A stretch of DNA of 64,000 nt from Flaccisagitta enflata (GCA_965153355.1 OZ231126.1:77252001-77316000); one strand, 5' to 3'. Shown: positions 36,021 to 49,708, numbered from the stretch's first letter. The notes: generated from the sequence alone by a model not told the origin. Numbers and translations: made by a program.

Positions 36021-37201
36021 CACCCCCCTCTGGATAGCCCCCCAAAGAAAAACCAAAAAACCCATTCTGGGGACCCCAAGAACTATCATCTAGGATGTCT
36101 TGGCTACACAAAATAACATCAGACTAAATCATTTGAAGGCAAAATTTGGGAAAAAGTCACTTTTTATGCAAAAATCAAGCATTTTTTGCCATATTTGGCA
36201 CTTTTATGATTTGTTTTGAAGTTATAGCTTCCAAAACTATTGAAAATATCTAAAAAGTGTAAGATTAGCTAACGTGTAACTAGTTTTATCTTTTCAAGCT
36301 AGTTTGGATGGATATTTCAAAGATTTGAGCAAAAAAAAAAAATCACTTAAAACCAGAAAATTGAGTTTTTTTCAGCTTTCTTTTGCATAAAATAATTTGA
36401 GCTACATCAACAAGCCTGTAAACTATAAAAGATGTGTGGCAACAGTTGAAATTCATATGGTTTTACCATTTTAAGTTAGTTTGAAGAAATATTTAACTCT
36501 CAAAAGCTAAAAAATCTTTCATTAATTTATAATTTTCATAAAATTTGATAACATACAGAATATTGGCATATATAAGCATATATGTAATAATGAAATGTAT
36601 GTTTATATACTTTACTGTATGAAATATATATATTTTACTTGCATGAAATAGTTTTGAAGTATTAATAACATTTCATCATGAAAATAATAAAAAAAGCTTG
36701 AATTTACTGTTTTTATGTCATTTTTTAGCTGTTGAGAGTTAAATATTTCTTCAAACTAACTTAAAATGGTAAAACCATATGAATTTCAACTGTTCCCACA
36801 CACTTTTTATAGTTTACAGGCTTATTGATCTAGCTCAAATTATTTTATGCAAAAGAGTGCTGAAAAAAAACTCAATTTTCCGGTTTTAAGTGATTTTTAT
36901 GCTGTAATCTTTGAAATATCCATCCAAACTAGCTTGAAAAGATAAAACTAGTTACACATTAGCTAATCTTACACTTTTTAGATATTTTCTAAAGTTTTGG
37001 AAGCTGTATGAAACATCAAAGTGCCAAATATGGCAAAAAATGCTTGATTGTTTCGTAAAAAGTGACTTTTTCCCAAATTTTGCCTTCAAATGATTTAGTC
37101 TGATGTTGTTTTGTGTAGCCAAGACATCCTAGATGATGGTACATGGGGTCCCCAGAATGGGTTTTTTGATTTTTCTTTGGGGGGCTATCCAGAGGGGGGT
37201 G
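36021..37201. mobile_element. 1.2-kb foldback transposon, CACCCC termini, 4-bp TSD
   Basis: Both ends read CACCCCCCTCTGGATAGCC inward, flanked by CTGA on each side (36017-36020 and 37202-37205). The two halves pair almost throughout (AGTCACTTTTT, GCTTGATTTTT, ATGGTTTTACCATTTTAAGT blocks) with the centre near 36610. No coding sequence. Same terminal CACCCC and duplication length as 14050-17278, so probably the same superfamily. Confidence 0.9.
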
Positions 37202-37224
37202 CTGAATCTTACTGAGACCACTCG

Positions 37225-37310
37225 CCGCGACAAACGCCGCCGCCGCCGCCGCCGCCTCCTCCTCCTCCTCTTGCTCAGCCACCTGCTCCTCCTCATCCTC
37301 CTCCTACTCA
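37225..37310. repeat. (GCC)n/(CTC)n triplet tract
   Basis: CGCCGCCGCC then CTCCTC units. The poly-Ala/Arg frames are not genes. Confidence 0.85.
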
Positions 37311-37442
37311 TCAGTCTCGCCTCGCCTCCTTCTAAACCCATTCTCTTTTTCATGCCAATCTCCAATGTTTTCCTTCTCCTTTATTTCTCCCTTCACTTTC
37401 ATCGCGAGTATAACAGCCCCCTCCCTCCCCGTTATTTAATAT

Positions 37443-37478
<36 letters not shown>
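37443..37478. repeat. (CT)n microsatellite
   Basis: About 36 bp of pure CT. Confidence 0.95.
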
Positions 37479-37479
<1 letters not shown>

Positions 37480-38296
37480 GTTTTTTTGCTTTCATTAGAC
37501 TCGGTTTTTTTTTCTTCCGTTTCCCTTTTCTTTTCTTTTTTTCTGGGTCAAATCTCCTTCTCAAAAAAGGAGGTTGTCCTTCTTTTTTGTCCTTCTTTTT
37601 TGTCCTTCTTTTCTTTTCTTCCCCCGTCTTCGTTAACGTCTCCTCCTCTCACAATTAAGCCTGGCTTCATTTCGCAAGTTGCCTCATTAACCTAGATGCT
37701 GTGTTAGTCTTAGCGACACCCACAATTCTGCATTTCATCCATGTCTTTGCCTACACCCACAATGCATCATCTCTCCCATGCCCCCGATCCCCACCTACAT
37801 CTACCTATCTTCCACATGCCCACTTCTCTTTACGGCGTTCATTCGGTGGCTATGCACCAAAAAAAAAATAGCAGAAAAAAAAACTAAGTGACGAGTAAAC
37901 AAAACAAAATGTCATGTGAAAAGGAGGTGATATTGGAGATGGTGAGAACTGCTCGCGGAAGAGGCGATGAAAGAAGGATCATTAGGGTGATAAGCAAAGT
38001 GGATGAAGCTTGGATAACTTTCGGAAGTAAATGAAATTCCTTGGTAGCCAGGAGTAGTCAAAAATCAAAATAGTATTTTTGGCCATCTTTTTGGTTGCGA
38101 TGCATTCATATGCATCTAGTAAGATGTTATCAAGCGATTTTTTCTCAAACGGATGTTGGTAAATATGGTCAATCGCGCTTAATTTAACGTTAATTGGTCG
38201 TTTTATTTTTGTTTTCACTCAAATTGTCATTTTCATCCCTTAGAAATGCGAAATTTGGATTGAAACTCAAACTGTTGCTTCCAAAAAACATTTGTA

Positions 38297-39202
38297 CAGT
38301 TAAGCTTCACTAGAAGGCATTTGAAGGGACTGACTCATTTTATGCCTTCAAGGCGGGATGCCTTATTGCCGAGCATGACTTTCTTTATGGTTTACATTGA
38401 TAATTATTTCTTTGCTAGAACATGTCAGCTTGATTTACCCATGCCACATGGTAGGAAACAACTTAGAAACAAAGAGATGGAAGAGACAGACAGACTGACT
38501 AACATATAGAGGACACTTCAGGTGAAATTGATGCCAAATGATGGACTACTGAGGGTAGATAGACGCAGCACATGAGAAATGCAGTCAAATTTTTGTCTAA
38601 AATCAAGAACAAGAGTTTAAATAAGTTTATAGCGTCAACATCTCGTTCTAACTTCTTATACAAAACCGAGTTTAGATAGTAGCTGAAGGCGGCATTCTTT
38701 CTCTCACTTTAATTTCGTCATCATCGTCATTTGCAGTCGATGATTTCTGCAACCTTGTTTTCAACCTGATCATCATTGTCATCGCGATGCATCGGAATCG
38801 GGATCGGGATCATCGTCAAATCTTGGAAATCATCGATATCCTCATCAAAATCATCTTGATAATTGCGACCCTTCTTCATCTCCTCCTCCTCCTCTTTCAT
38901 CTTTTTCTTTTTTCTTTTTTCTTTTTCTTCTTCTTCTTCTTCTTCTTCTTCTTCTTCTTCTTCTTCTTCTTCTTCTTCTTCTTCTTCTTCTTCTTCTTCT
39001 TCTTCATGCCTTCTAAGCGAGCACGAAAAACCTTATCTCCCTAGTTTTCCATGCCTTCTAGTGAAATTTGCCTTGTAGGCGGGTGCGCTATAGACGGGTT
39101 TTCTCAACAATAAAACAAAGGCAAAAAAGTTGGGACTTTTAAAATCATGCCATCTTGCGAGGGATGCCTTATTTGCGGGTGCGCTCTAGTGAAGCTCGAC
39201 TG
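38297..39202. mobile_element. Pogo/mariner-like TIR element with internal (CTT)n
   Basis: Ends CAGTTAAGCTTCACTAGAAG and, in reverse complement, CAGTCGAGCTTCACTAGAGC, flanked by TA (38295-38296 and 39203-39204). Internal GCCTTCTAGTG and GCGGGTGCGCT motifs repeat the terminal sequence. A CTT tract fills 38927-39005. At 906 bp it has no transposase frame. Confidence 0.85.
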
Positions 39203-39205
39203 TAC

Positions 39206-40080
39206 TATCATCACCTAAAATGACGTGACATTTCTAAGTCTCTAAGATGCATATGCTTATGCAAATAAGTCGCCCAGACTAATTTGCATACTAAAAGACA
39301 ACCTTTAAGTTGCAAGGAGAAAATTGATAAGGTGAACGGCATTCAATCACATCTCTGATTTTGTTTCTTAGATAAAATCTACAGAAATTTACCGAACTAT
39401 TCAGGTTTTGATTGATAAAAAAACAATGTAGTCGAATCAATCCCACTACCGGTGGCTATCCTTGGTGGCTTTGAAACGACTGCCCCCAACCAATTGTAAG
39501 CACTTGATGCAACCAGCGTAGTGCTAAAAGAAAGAAAGCACAGAAACGAATGAAATATAAATTTCATGGTTATGGAAGGGTTCTTATTTATTTCAAACAA
39601 CACAATGCGTCAGATTGACATTGGATTGCTCGTTTTTACAACCAAACTTCTTTTCAAAAAATAATACAGGAAAGGACTTATAACAGAGCGAGACTCCAGG
39701 AAATAAAAAAAAAAAGAGAAAAGAAGACCTGAGACGGAGTGAAACTGGAGGCAGGAAACAAGAATGACGTGACGGAGAATGACAATGGAAGCTGGCAACC
39801 CAAAGGCGAGGTCATCAGGGCCAAAACCATTGTTTATCTCTTAGGCAAAAAACGATGAGGTAATTGTTTATGCCACATAACGCGCGTGAGTTAGAGAGAA
39901 AAAAAAAGAAAAGAAAAGAAAAGAAAAGAAAAGAAAAGAAAAGAAAGGAAAAAAAGAAAAGAAAAGAAAAGAAAAGACCGGCTGCGGGAAACGTGGGAAG
40001 GAATTTTCAACTGTCTGATTGTATACAGACATGATGGTAACGGAAAAAAAGATTGTCAGCCAAAATGTACATGAACAAAA
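39206..40080. other. Unassigned, with (AAAAG)n at 39901-39977
   Basis: Unique AT-rich DNA without a supportable gene; a pentanucleotide AAAAG tract lies near its right end. Confidence 0.5.
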
Positions 40081-40202
40081 TTAGATACAATTGGAAGATG
40101 AGAACCATGTTTTGTTTGTCTGCTTCTTCATTTGTTCCGTCATCCGAGTGCGTGTGGTTACAAGCAAACGCTTTTCTTTTTGTGAGTGAGTGAGTAAGAG
40201 TT

Positions 40203-40204
<2 letters not shown>

Positions 40205-40261
<57 letters not shown>
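40205..40261. repeat. (GT)n microsatellite
   Basis: Pure GT for about 57 bp. Confidence 0.95.
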
Positions 40262-40262
<1 letters not shown>

Positions 40263-40444
40263 CCCCATCGACTAGCAACGCCCATTTGCTACGCCGTTCC
40301 ACGCTCAGGAGTCGAATAAAAGCGGTCTCGAGACGTTGAAACTGTCGTAATTCATCCCGTCTGGAGTCAGAGGTGTTGCCCACATTTCCGACTGCTTTCA
40401 CTTTGATATTCTTGATTGGATTTCATATTCAACCAACGCTTTCA

Positions 40445-40580
40445 TTCCTCCTTTTTCTTCTTTTTTCTTTTTCTTTTTCTTTTTCTTTTTTTTTTTCTTT
40501 TTCTTTTCCTTCCTTCTTCTTCTTCCTTCCTTCTTCTTCTCCTTCTTCTTCTCCCCTCCTACTCCTCCTCCTTCTTTGCC
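40445..40580. repeat. Pyrimidine-rich (TTTTC)/(CTT) tract
   Basis: Degenerate; a long polypyrimidine run on plus. Confidence 0.8.
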
Positions 40581-41333
40581 TTCCTTCCATCTGCTTTGGT
40601 TGCCAAAACGAGCTGCGGCCAAAACATTTCTCCAAATCAACGCCTCATTCGAAGAAATCACGCAGCCTTTTTTTTTAATAAGCGCTCCATTGGGTCTCTC
40701 CTCCCACTCCTAGATTCTTCCCCCACTCAATCTACCCCTTCCCCTCCATTGAGTCTCTCCGAGGTTCTTCCCATTCTCAATCTACCCATCCTTTGGTCCA
40801 CCCCTCCCTGCTTCTTCCCCCACTTAATTTACCCCATACCCCTCCTCCACTAGTTTCTCTGTATAAAAATCTGTCTGCGTCTGTTTGTCTGTCTTTTTCT
40901 CTCCAATTTGCCTTCCTCTCCCCCTTTCACGTGGTTGTCGTTGTCGTTTTGTTATCCGCGGGTTCTAAACTCATAACCCATTTTTTATTTGGGCTACGAA
41001 AAAAAAAGAAAACTCGCCTCCAGCGGCAGAAAGGAGGAAGCAGAAAGAAGGAAGGCAGGCGTCAAAATAATCAGGTAATCAGATTTCCGGCTGCTTGCCC
41101 CTTTCATCTACACCAAAATATTTCTCACTCCCAACTATAAAAGTTTTTCCTCTTTTTTTTCTTTCACTACGTCTTGGTGTCTTTTCCACATATACACCCT
41201 TGACGCTACCATCCCAACAACTTTTGTTTCTGTCTATCTTTTTTTTCTCCATGCTGTCTCGTTCACTATCCGTCAGCTTTTTTTTCCCGTTTGACTACCA
41301 CTTGCTCCTTGTATGTTTCACCTACTGTGTGTC

Positions 41334-41336
<3 letters not shown>

Positions 41337-41383
<47 letters not shown>

Positions 41384-41395
41384 TCTCTCTCTCTG
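41337..41395. repeat. (GT)n then (CT)n
   Basis: About 45 bp GT, then a short CT run. Confidence 0.95.
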
Positions 41396-41603
41396 TGTCA
41401 TCCTCCATCCTTCTTGCACAGACAAAAAGGGTAAATGGGGGTTGGTCGGCTGGTCGGCTGGTTTGCTGGTTGCCTTGCCTTGCCTAGCCTAGGGTGGATG
41501 TATTTCCATTCCTTCCAATGCTCTTCTTTTCTTGATTCCAACCGCTGATATTAAAAGATATCTAAATCAACAGGGAATAAAACACGACCTACGAGGAAAA
41601 GAG

Positions 41604-41959
<356 letters not shown>

Positions 41960-42042
41960 GCAAACGCTTTGAAATAAATGGCCAAATGGGTGCATTTTCT
42001 TTTTTTCATGAATGCAATTGTATAACATTCCGTGCATTTTTC

Positions 42043-42257
42043 AGTCGGTCGGTTGGTCGGTTGGTCGGTCGGTTGGTCGGTCGGTTGGTTGGTCGGTCGG
42101 TCAGTCGGTCAGTCGGTCGGTCGGTCGGTCGATCGGTCGGTCGGTCAGTAGATCGCTTGGTCGTTCCGTCACAATGTTTTTTTTTTTTTGAGGATTCCAA
42201 TTTTCCACTCAACTGTCCACCCGTCCGCGACTAAGATAGCCGTGTTTCCGGCTTATT
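42043..42257 (+). repeat. Hairpin-family repeat with expanded (GGTC)n
   Basis: The tetranucleotide tract (GGTCGGTT/GGTC, about 42043-42165) has replaced the hairpin and now makes up more than half the copy. The distal CCACCCGTCCGCGACTAAGA and CCGTGTTTCCGGCTTA ends remain. Confidence 0.75.
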
Positions 42258-42547
42258 TACTTTTCCCTCACTCATTTGTTCTTTTCCTCCATGAAAATAA
42301 AACAAAACAAAACAAATAAGAAAACAAATAAGAAAACGAAAAAAAAAGAGGAAAGACGTGAGAAAATCCTTGAGCCATTCTCACAACGCGTGACATGCCG
42401 TGAAACCGAAAAAAAAGGCTGAAAAAAAGAGGCCAAAATATATCGAGTCCATAATTCTAACGAGATCATAACCAATAAAAGGACAGAAAATAGAATGAAT
42501 TCAGCGATGAAGCCAGTAGAAAATGAAGGGCGCCCAGACGGAAAGCG

Positions 42548-42548
<1 letters not shown>

Positions 42549-42597
<49 letters not shown>
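42549..42597. repeat. (GT)n microsatellite
   Basis: Pure GT for about 48 bp, then GCGC variants. Confidence 0.95.
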
Positions 42598-42598
<1 letters not shown>

Positions 42599-42803
42599 CG
42601 CGCGTGTGCGCGCCTGTGTGAGTGTGTTCGTTTGTTTTACGTTCTTTTTTGTTTTGTTTTTTTTTTTTTTTTGTGGTTTTTTTTGTGTGTCTTAGCCATT
42701 TGGAAGTTAGAATTACTAAGCTGGAAGATAGGGGGGATATCGGTACTGTTTTCGAAGTCGGTGATGTCTTTTGTTTTACTGACTTTCTAAGCGGTTTTTT
42801 TAT

Positions 42804-42900
42804 TCAGGGTTAGGGGTAGGGTTAGGGTTAAGGTTGGGGTCGGGGGTGGTTTTAGGGTTAGGGTTAGGGTTAGGGCTAGCGTTAGGGCTAGGTGAGGGCT
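42804..42900 (+). repeat. Interstitial telomere-like TTAGGG tract, decayed
   Basis: About fifteen TTAGGG-like hexamers, of which about seven are exact, mixed with TAGGGG, TTAAGG, TTGGGG, TAGGGC and GTTAGGGC variants. TTAGGG is the animal (and many fungi) telomere unit, which supports the kind of host inferred here. Its decay indicates an old internal insertion rather than a chromosome end. Confidence 0.85.
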
Positions 42901-43289
42901 GGGTCTTATACATTTCAACCCGAATCTACTTGAATTAAAGCTTCGCCCAAGCGGGGAAACCCGAAAGAAACAAAAGATCTGTATCGTCTTAGAAATTTTT
43001 TCCGGGATATCGATAATGAAAGTTTTCAATTGAATGAGACACAATTAGTGCAGGGATAGTCAACCGAAGACATATGGTGAAGGGAAGCGACGTAGATGAG
43101 GTGTCAAAAGTAAACCAAGGCGTTATGAACATGGAGGTCTGGGTGCTGAGGGTCCAAACGGCTATCTATTGCAATTCCCGCGAAAAGGCGAAAGCTTTCT
43201 CGGTTTTCCCTCTTCTCTCCGTGGCACGGTATGCAAAGCATGTGCTAAATACATATCGGAAAATCCAAAATATAAATGGAAACGGGAGA

Positions 43290-43417
<128 letters not shown>

Positions 43418-43630
43418 ACGTGCGATGGTCGGCCGGTCAGAAAGTCGTAACGAATAAGAGAGGATTAGGCGCTGCAGCAAAAGTGGCTTCAGCTGGGGAG
43501 TTCAGCATGCAGCAGCGAAAAGTGCAGCACTTGGAAAGGGTATCAAGATCGTAGAGGATATTTGGATATTATTAGGCAATCCTAAAATATAGTATGCAGT
43601 GGCTTGAAGTTGACATGTAGCCTTATTTTC

Positions 43631-43818
43631 AGTCGCGTGCTACGCGACTTTACACCCCGCTTTGTCGGTCCGTCCGTCCGTCCGTCCGTCACACTTTACT
43701 TTTTCGGCGTTAACGGTTTTTTTTGCCTTACTGCTCCTGACCAAATGCTTCACTGACCTCAATTATGGCCCCTGCCCATCCGCACGCGACTGCGGTAGCC
43801 GTGTATCCGGCCTTGTTA
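43631..43818 (+). repeat. Hairpin-ended short repeat, full-length copy
   Basis: Hairpin AGTCGCGTGCTACGCGACT (43631-43649), CCCCGCTTTGTCGGTCC, GTCC tract, CACACTTTACTTTTT, TTACTGCTCCTGACCAAATG, GCCCCTGCCCATCCGCACGC, GTAGCCGTGTATCCGGCCTT. Confidence 0.85.
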
Positions 43819-44054
43819 ATCAAGTGTATAGTTTTGTTTGAGCCCACAATGGCAAGCAACCCTCGACCCAGAAGGGGAGATGATCGCCAGTTTCGTTCAC
43901 AGGGCGGTCTTTTCCTGATCGCGATGACTATTGAACGCTAAGAGGACGTATTTGGCGTCGTCGGAGTGAAGTCATGGCCTGATTGAGTAATGCGCTGAGG
44001 GTACAGTTGTTCCTTTGGTCTTCAATTCCGTCTTTCCTCCTATATCTTGTTTTT

Positions 44055-44195
44055 AGGTGCGACAAAGCACCTCTATAACTGGCTGTGTCCGTTGGTCGGT
44101 CTGTCGGTTGGTCTGTCGGTTTGTCGGTAACGCATTCGTTCGACGATCCACATGTCGCACCTATTGGCCCACTTGGCCTTGTCGATTTTCTTCTC
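44055..44195 (+). repeat. Hairpin repeat, AGGTGC stem subfamily, copy 1
   Basis: Hairpin AGGTGCGACAAAGCACCT (44055-44072), then CTATAACTGGCTGTGTCCG, a GGTC/TGTC tract, AACGCATTCGTTCGACGATC and ATTGGCCCACTTGGCCTTGT. The second copy is at 57805. Confidence 0.85.
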
Positions 44196-44261
44196 CATTC
44201 CAATGTCTTGTCCTCAGTAAAATGCAGCGACTTAGTCACTCCGTTTTGTGCATCTGCCTGT

Positions 44262-44380
44262 CTGTTTGTCTGTCTGTCTCTTTGTCTGTCTCTTTGTCTG
44301 TCAGTCTGTCTGTCTCTGTCTCTCTCTCTCTCTGTCTCTCTCTCTCGCTCGCTCGCTCTCTCTCTCTCCTTCTCTCTCTC

Positions 44381-44444
<64 letters not shown>

Positions 44445-44452
44445 GTGCTCTC
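44262..44452. repeat. (GTCT)n passing into (CT)n
   Basis: It faces the AG tract at 44519 across about 70 bp. Confidence 0.9.
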
Positions 44453-44516
44453 TTTCTAAACTAAACTTTTGTGGCCAAACAAAATGGCGTCATTGAAAGG
44501 AAATACAAAGGAAGAG

Positions 44517-44631
<115 letters not shown>

Positions 44632-44935
44632 GGACAGGAAGACAAAGAGACAGAACGCCAGAGCCAGATAGGAGACGTTGAGGGCGGGTAATTTCAAGGG
44701 TGAGGCGGGATGAAATCCCTTTTCGCAGCCCAACTCAAAGAAAGTTGAGTCGCATTTTAATGTCCTTCAAAATGAATGTGGGTCCGTTTTGAAGGCGGGT
44801 TTATGAGCGGCGATGGCGAGAGAAGGAAACGCCAAACTCGGAGGCAGTGTTTCTACTGATTCTGTTGTCTCTTCCTTTCTTTCTTTTCATTTCATATTCT
44901 CTGTCTCTATCTTTTCCTTTCTATGCTGTCTCACG

Positions 44936-45800
44936 AGAAAGTGAGTGAGTGAGTGAGTGAGTGCGTAAATGTGGAGAGCGAGCGAAGCAAGCATGGCAAA
45001 GTTGGGTACTGCAGAGTGGCAGGAAACAGCGAACGAATCAACGTAGCGAGCCGATGAGTGACCTTTTTAAAACGCATCTTTCCGCGTGCATGAATACGCC
45101 AAAAATTCTCCCGACCATCAGAATAAAAGAAGAGAATACCACACACACGGCCAACAACCAGAGTAGTATTTGAGAAATGAAAATAGATTGTCCCTTTTCA
45201 TTGTTCATCCATTTCATTCTTTGGCTCTCTCAAAATCTCGCACTTTTCTTCTCCTCATTTTTTTCATTCTTTCTTTCTTCTTTTTTTTCTTTTTTTCCTC
45301 GTTTTTCTTTTTCTCTCCCTTTTTCGGCAGCGGCCCCAAAGGGGTTGAAGTCCTGTAGAACACAGGGGGACTTTCGTTCGTTCGTTTGTCCGTCCGTCCG
45401 TTCGTCCGTCCTCCCCCCTTGGTCAGGCTTCTCAGGCCTCAAATCAGGCTTCTCAGGCTTCAAATCAGGCCTCTCAGACCTCAAAGAAGGCCTCTCAGAC
45501 CTCAAAGAAGGCCTCTCAGACCTCGTATCAGGTCTCTCAGACCTCAAATTAGGCCTTTCAGGCCTTAAATCAGCTGTTGCAGGCCTTTCGTCAGCCCTCT
45601 CAGGTCCAAATTAGCCATCTAAGCCTCAAATTAGTTCTTTGACGCATCAAATCAGTCCTCAATAGCCTCTCAGGCCCTAATTCAGCCCCTCGCCTGTAAT
45701 TGGCTTGTTTAGCCTCAAATAAGGCCTCTCAAACCTAAAATCAGGCCTCTCAGACCTAAAATCAGGCCTCCCTCAGACCCTTCAGACCTCAAATCTCTTA
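44936..45800. repeat. Composite dispersed repeat, copy 2 (minisatellite-bearing)
   Basis: GAGTGAGT/GCGAGCGA block (about 44940-45060), AGCGGCCCCAAAGGGG (about 45329-45345), then a 21-bp minisatellite AGGCCTCTCAGACCTCAAATC (about 45420-45790). Same order and similar spacing as 6.06-6.91 kb. A hairpin (45348-45373, stem AAGTCCTGT pairing with ACAGG and ACTT) and a CGTT/GTCC tract sit just before the minisatellite; an inverted GACGGAC piece follows it. Confidence 0.65.
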
Positions 45801-46739
45801 CGAACGGACGGACGCTTTCTAGCTTCCATGGTTGAATGTGGCTCACTGACTCTTTGAGTGTGCCTATCTGTTTTCTATTTTTATTTCTATTTCTGTCTCT
45901 TTCTCTTTCTTTGTCTGTCTGTCTATATCTGGCAAGCAATTCTCACTTTATCTGTCCTTATCTCTGTCTCTCTTTCTCTCTGACTCGCCGCGCGCGCCCT
46001 CCCTCCTTTATTTCCGTGTTTCTTTAAGCATGATATCCATCCCAGCGCTCATAAATTTCCTTTCACTCGCCGTCTTTCTCTCGTCCTTCCTTCATTTCCT
46101 CAACATAAAAATTCAATATCACAGAAAAGAGAGAGAGAGAAAAGAGAAGAAGAAGAAGGAAAAGAAAGTGTGGCTCTCGTACACCATGCTAGCCATCCAA
46201 TTTTGTCACTAATAAAACCGGACCATTATGAAAAAAGCCGACGAAGAAGAGGATGAAGACGGTCTCGATGGAGAAACTCTAAAAATCTGCAGCTGAGAAA
46301 AAAAGGAGCGGGGGGGGGGGGGGGTGACAATAGTTCTGGTGAGAGGTCAGTGATGGATGAAAGAAATTCTTTTCGGGTTGATGAATTTGTCTTGTGTACG
46401 ATGCAAAACTCGGTTGTTTTCATTTCTTATGAGTGTTGAACAATTATGTTGAAACTGAAATTGTATTCGCTGGAACGACTTAAGTTTCTGTGTGGATTCC
46501 AAATCATTTTGGAGGTTTTGATATAGAGTCATATAGAGTCGCATTTGCTTTGTTCATTCAACTGTGCATGTAATATAGAAATAATGTGGCACATTACCGA
46601 GTTACAATTGAATGTGGTGTAAGGTGGAACTATTGTTGATGAGGGTGGTACGTTTTTCGAGAAGGCGGCACTCCGTGGCTTCCGCGAGAAATGGCCTTCT
46701 CTCTCTTTTCACGCCACACCAATATAAGAGAATTCGCCG

Positions 46740-47055
46740 CCGCCGTCTCTGTCTCTGTCCGTCCGTCTGTCTCTGTCTGTCTCTGTCTATCTCTGTCTCA
46801 GTCTCTCTGTCTCTCTGTCTCAGTCTCTCTGTTTCTCTGTCTCCGTCTCTCTGTCTCTGTCTCTTTGTATCTGTCTCTCTGACTCTGTCTCTCTGTTTCT
46901 CTGTCTCCGTCTCTCTGTCTCTGTCTCTGTCTCTCGGTCTCTGTCTTTCTGTCTGTCTTTCTCTGTCTTTCTGTCTCTGTCTCTCTGCCTCTGTCTCTCT
47001 GTCTCTGTCTCTCTGTATCTGTCTCTCTGTCTCCCTTTCTCTGTCTCCCTGTCTC

Positions 47056-47117
<62 letters not shown>
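46740..47117. repeat. (GTCTCT)n and (CT)n, right arm
   Basis: Counterpart of 26025-26400, with extra GTCT units near the CT end. Confidence 0.95.
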
Positions 47118-47119
<2 letters not shown>

Positions 47120-47359
47120 ATACACACTTCCCTTGGAGTTGGCAATTTCCTGGAGGGAGAACCAGTCTAATAATCCTACGTGAGAATAATCCACGCAGAA
47201 AAGAATCTTGCCTCTTACTTGGCTCTAATCGCGCCAATTCCAAGCTTCAAAAGAAAAAAAGAAAAAAAAAAGGAAGAAAATACTATTATTCTCTATCTTT
47301 TTTTTTATAAAACCATTTTTCACGCAGCAGAGGTTCAACGTATATTTTTATCCTGCAAA

Positions 47360-47606
47360 TGCTAATACTACCATCTAGCTCATAAATATACGGACACTTG
47401 AAAATTAGCATCAACTTAAGCTTAAGCAACAAGCTTAAACTAATTGAGTTACTAACACCAGATTAGGCCCATTTCAAAGAGTTGTTTAAAAACTTTCAAA
47501 TGCGACCAATCTTGGGTCAGTAGCTTAATTTGCTTAGCCGCAACATCTTTCCAAAGTTGATACTCATTTTTAGGTGTCCGTATATTTATAAGCTAGGTAG
47601 TAATGC
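47360..47606. mobile_element. Palindromic MITE, right-arm copy
   Basis: Counterpart of 25541-25790. Confidence 0.8.
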
Positions 47607-47713
47607 TACTACGATGGAAAAGATCATTTATTGGAGCATTAGGTAAGATTGACTGTAACTGTTTGCAAAGTACTGTCAGAAACAGTGACAGTTACCTTAC
47701 TCTCTGTCTGTCT

Positions 47714-47751
<38 letters not shown>

Positions 47752-47927
47752 TTTCTTTCCCTTTCATCACTCCAATATTTTTGATAATGGCTTTTCTTTA
47801 TGGGGAAGAGAAGAGAGAAAAGAGAAGAAGAAAAAAGGAAATACTTTTTTGTTAAGAAAAGACCGCACACAAAGAAGAAGCAAGTTTAGGAAAAATCACT
47901 TTGCCGTCATCGTCATTTTTTGACGTT

Positions 47928-48090
<163 letters not shown>

Positions 48091-48544
48091 TGACGAAAAC
48101 ACCCATTATAATGAAAATTGTAGAAATAACGACGATGAACGAAAAATGTGAAAAGAAAGAAAGAATGTGAAAAAGAAGAAATAAATAAATAAGGTCTGGA
48201 GTGTTCGTGGTCGTCGGCCTGTTTCGGGTTTATTTTTGTGGTTCTCCAGTGACCGATGACTTTTATGTTGTGACGCGCGCGCGTGTGTGCGTGTGTGAGA
48301 TTCCGAAGCACGCAGCCGGACGACCGAAAGGAAACTAAAATGAGCGGAACGAAGAAGGGATGTAATGAGGGGGGTAAAATGAGGGAGAATGAAGGGTTGT
48401 AATGCAGGGGAGGGAGTAAAATGGGGAATATAGAGGAGGTAAAATGCGGGAGAATGATGGGCTCTCGTTTAGGGGGAGGCGGGAGTAAGAAAGAGGGTGT
48501 GATATTAGAGGTTACCTAGGGAATGAGGAGAAATGATGGGCTTT

Positions 48545-48858
48545 TAGGAGATGAATGGACATATTGGAGATGAATGGACATATTGGAGATGAATGGACAT
48601 ATTGGAGATGAATGGACATATTGGAGATGAATGGACATATTGGAGATGAATGGACATATTGGAGATGAATGGACATATTGGAGATGAATGGACATATTGG
48701 AGATGAATGGACATATTGGAGATGAATGGACATATTGGAGATGAATGGACATATTGAAGATGAATGGATATATTGGAGATGCGTGCCATTAGCCATGGTT
48801 TTAGGCGTTATGAGAAAAGAGGCGGCGAAAGGCGACGACTGCCGTAAATGGAGTTGAA

Positions 48859-48933
<75 letters not shown>

Positions 48934-48940
48934 AACGAAG
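48545..48940. repeat. 19-bp minisatellite and (GAC)n, right arm
   Basis: About twelve very homogeneous 19-bp units (48545-48782) and the GAC tract (48856-48938). The right array lacks several of the variant units seen on the left, as expected of recent homogenisation. Confidence 0.9.
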
Positions 48941-49020
48941 CCTGGTCCGGGAAAAATTCATAAAATTTGCCAGAAAGAAATAAACATTGGTAAACAGCCC
49001 CAATTCGGCAATGGAGAGAC

Positions 49021-49195
<175 letters not shown>

Positions 49196-49611
49196 AAGGA
49201 TAAAAAGTGGGAAAAAGAAAGAGATATACAACATGAAAGAAGAGCTGGGAAAATGAGTGATGGAAATAGAAGCGGGCAATATATGCGATGCAAAAAGATG
49301 GAAGAGTCTAAACCGCCTGATTTCTCTTCATCTTCATCTTCATCTTCATCTTCGTTTTTTTTTCATCTTCTTTTTCATTTTCGAGACACCAGCAAGAATT
49401 CGCTTTGGCGAGTGAATTTTCGGATAAACTTATGCGTGAGATATATAAAAAAAAGCTGCAACACCAAAATATTTACACATTTCGCAGCTTAAACAGATCA
49501 ACTGATGGCAAAACGGAGAGAGCTTGAGTGCGGAGAGACCGAATATATATAACTCGAGGAGAGAATTTAAAGCAATTTTGGGTGGAACCCGAAATCCAAC
49601 CCATTGCAAAT

Positions 49612-49621
49612 GCAACAACAA

Positions 49622-49708
<87 letters not shown>

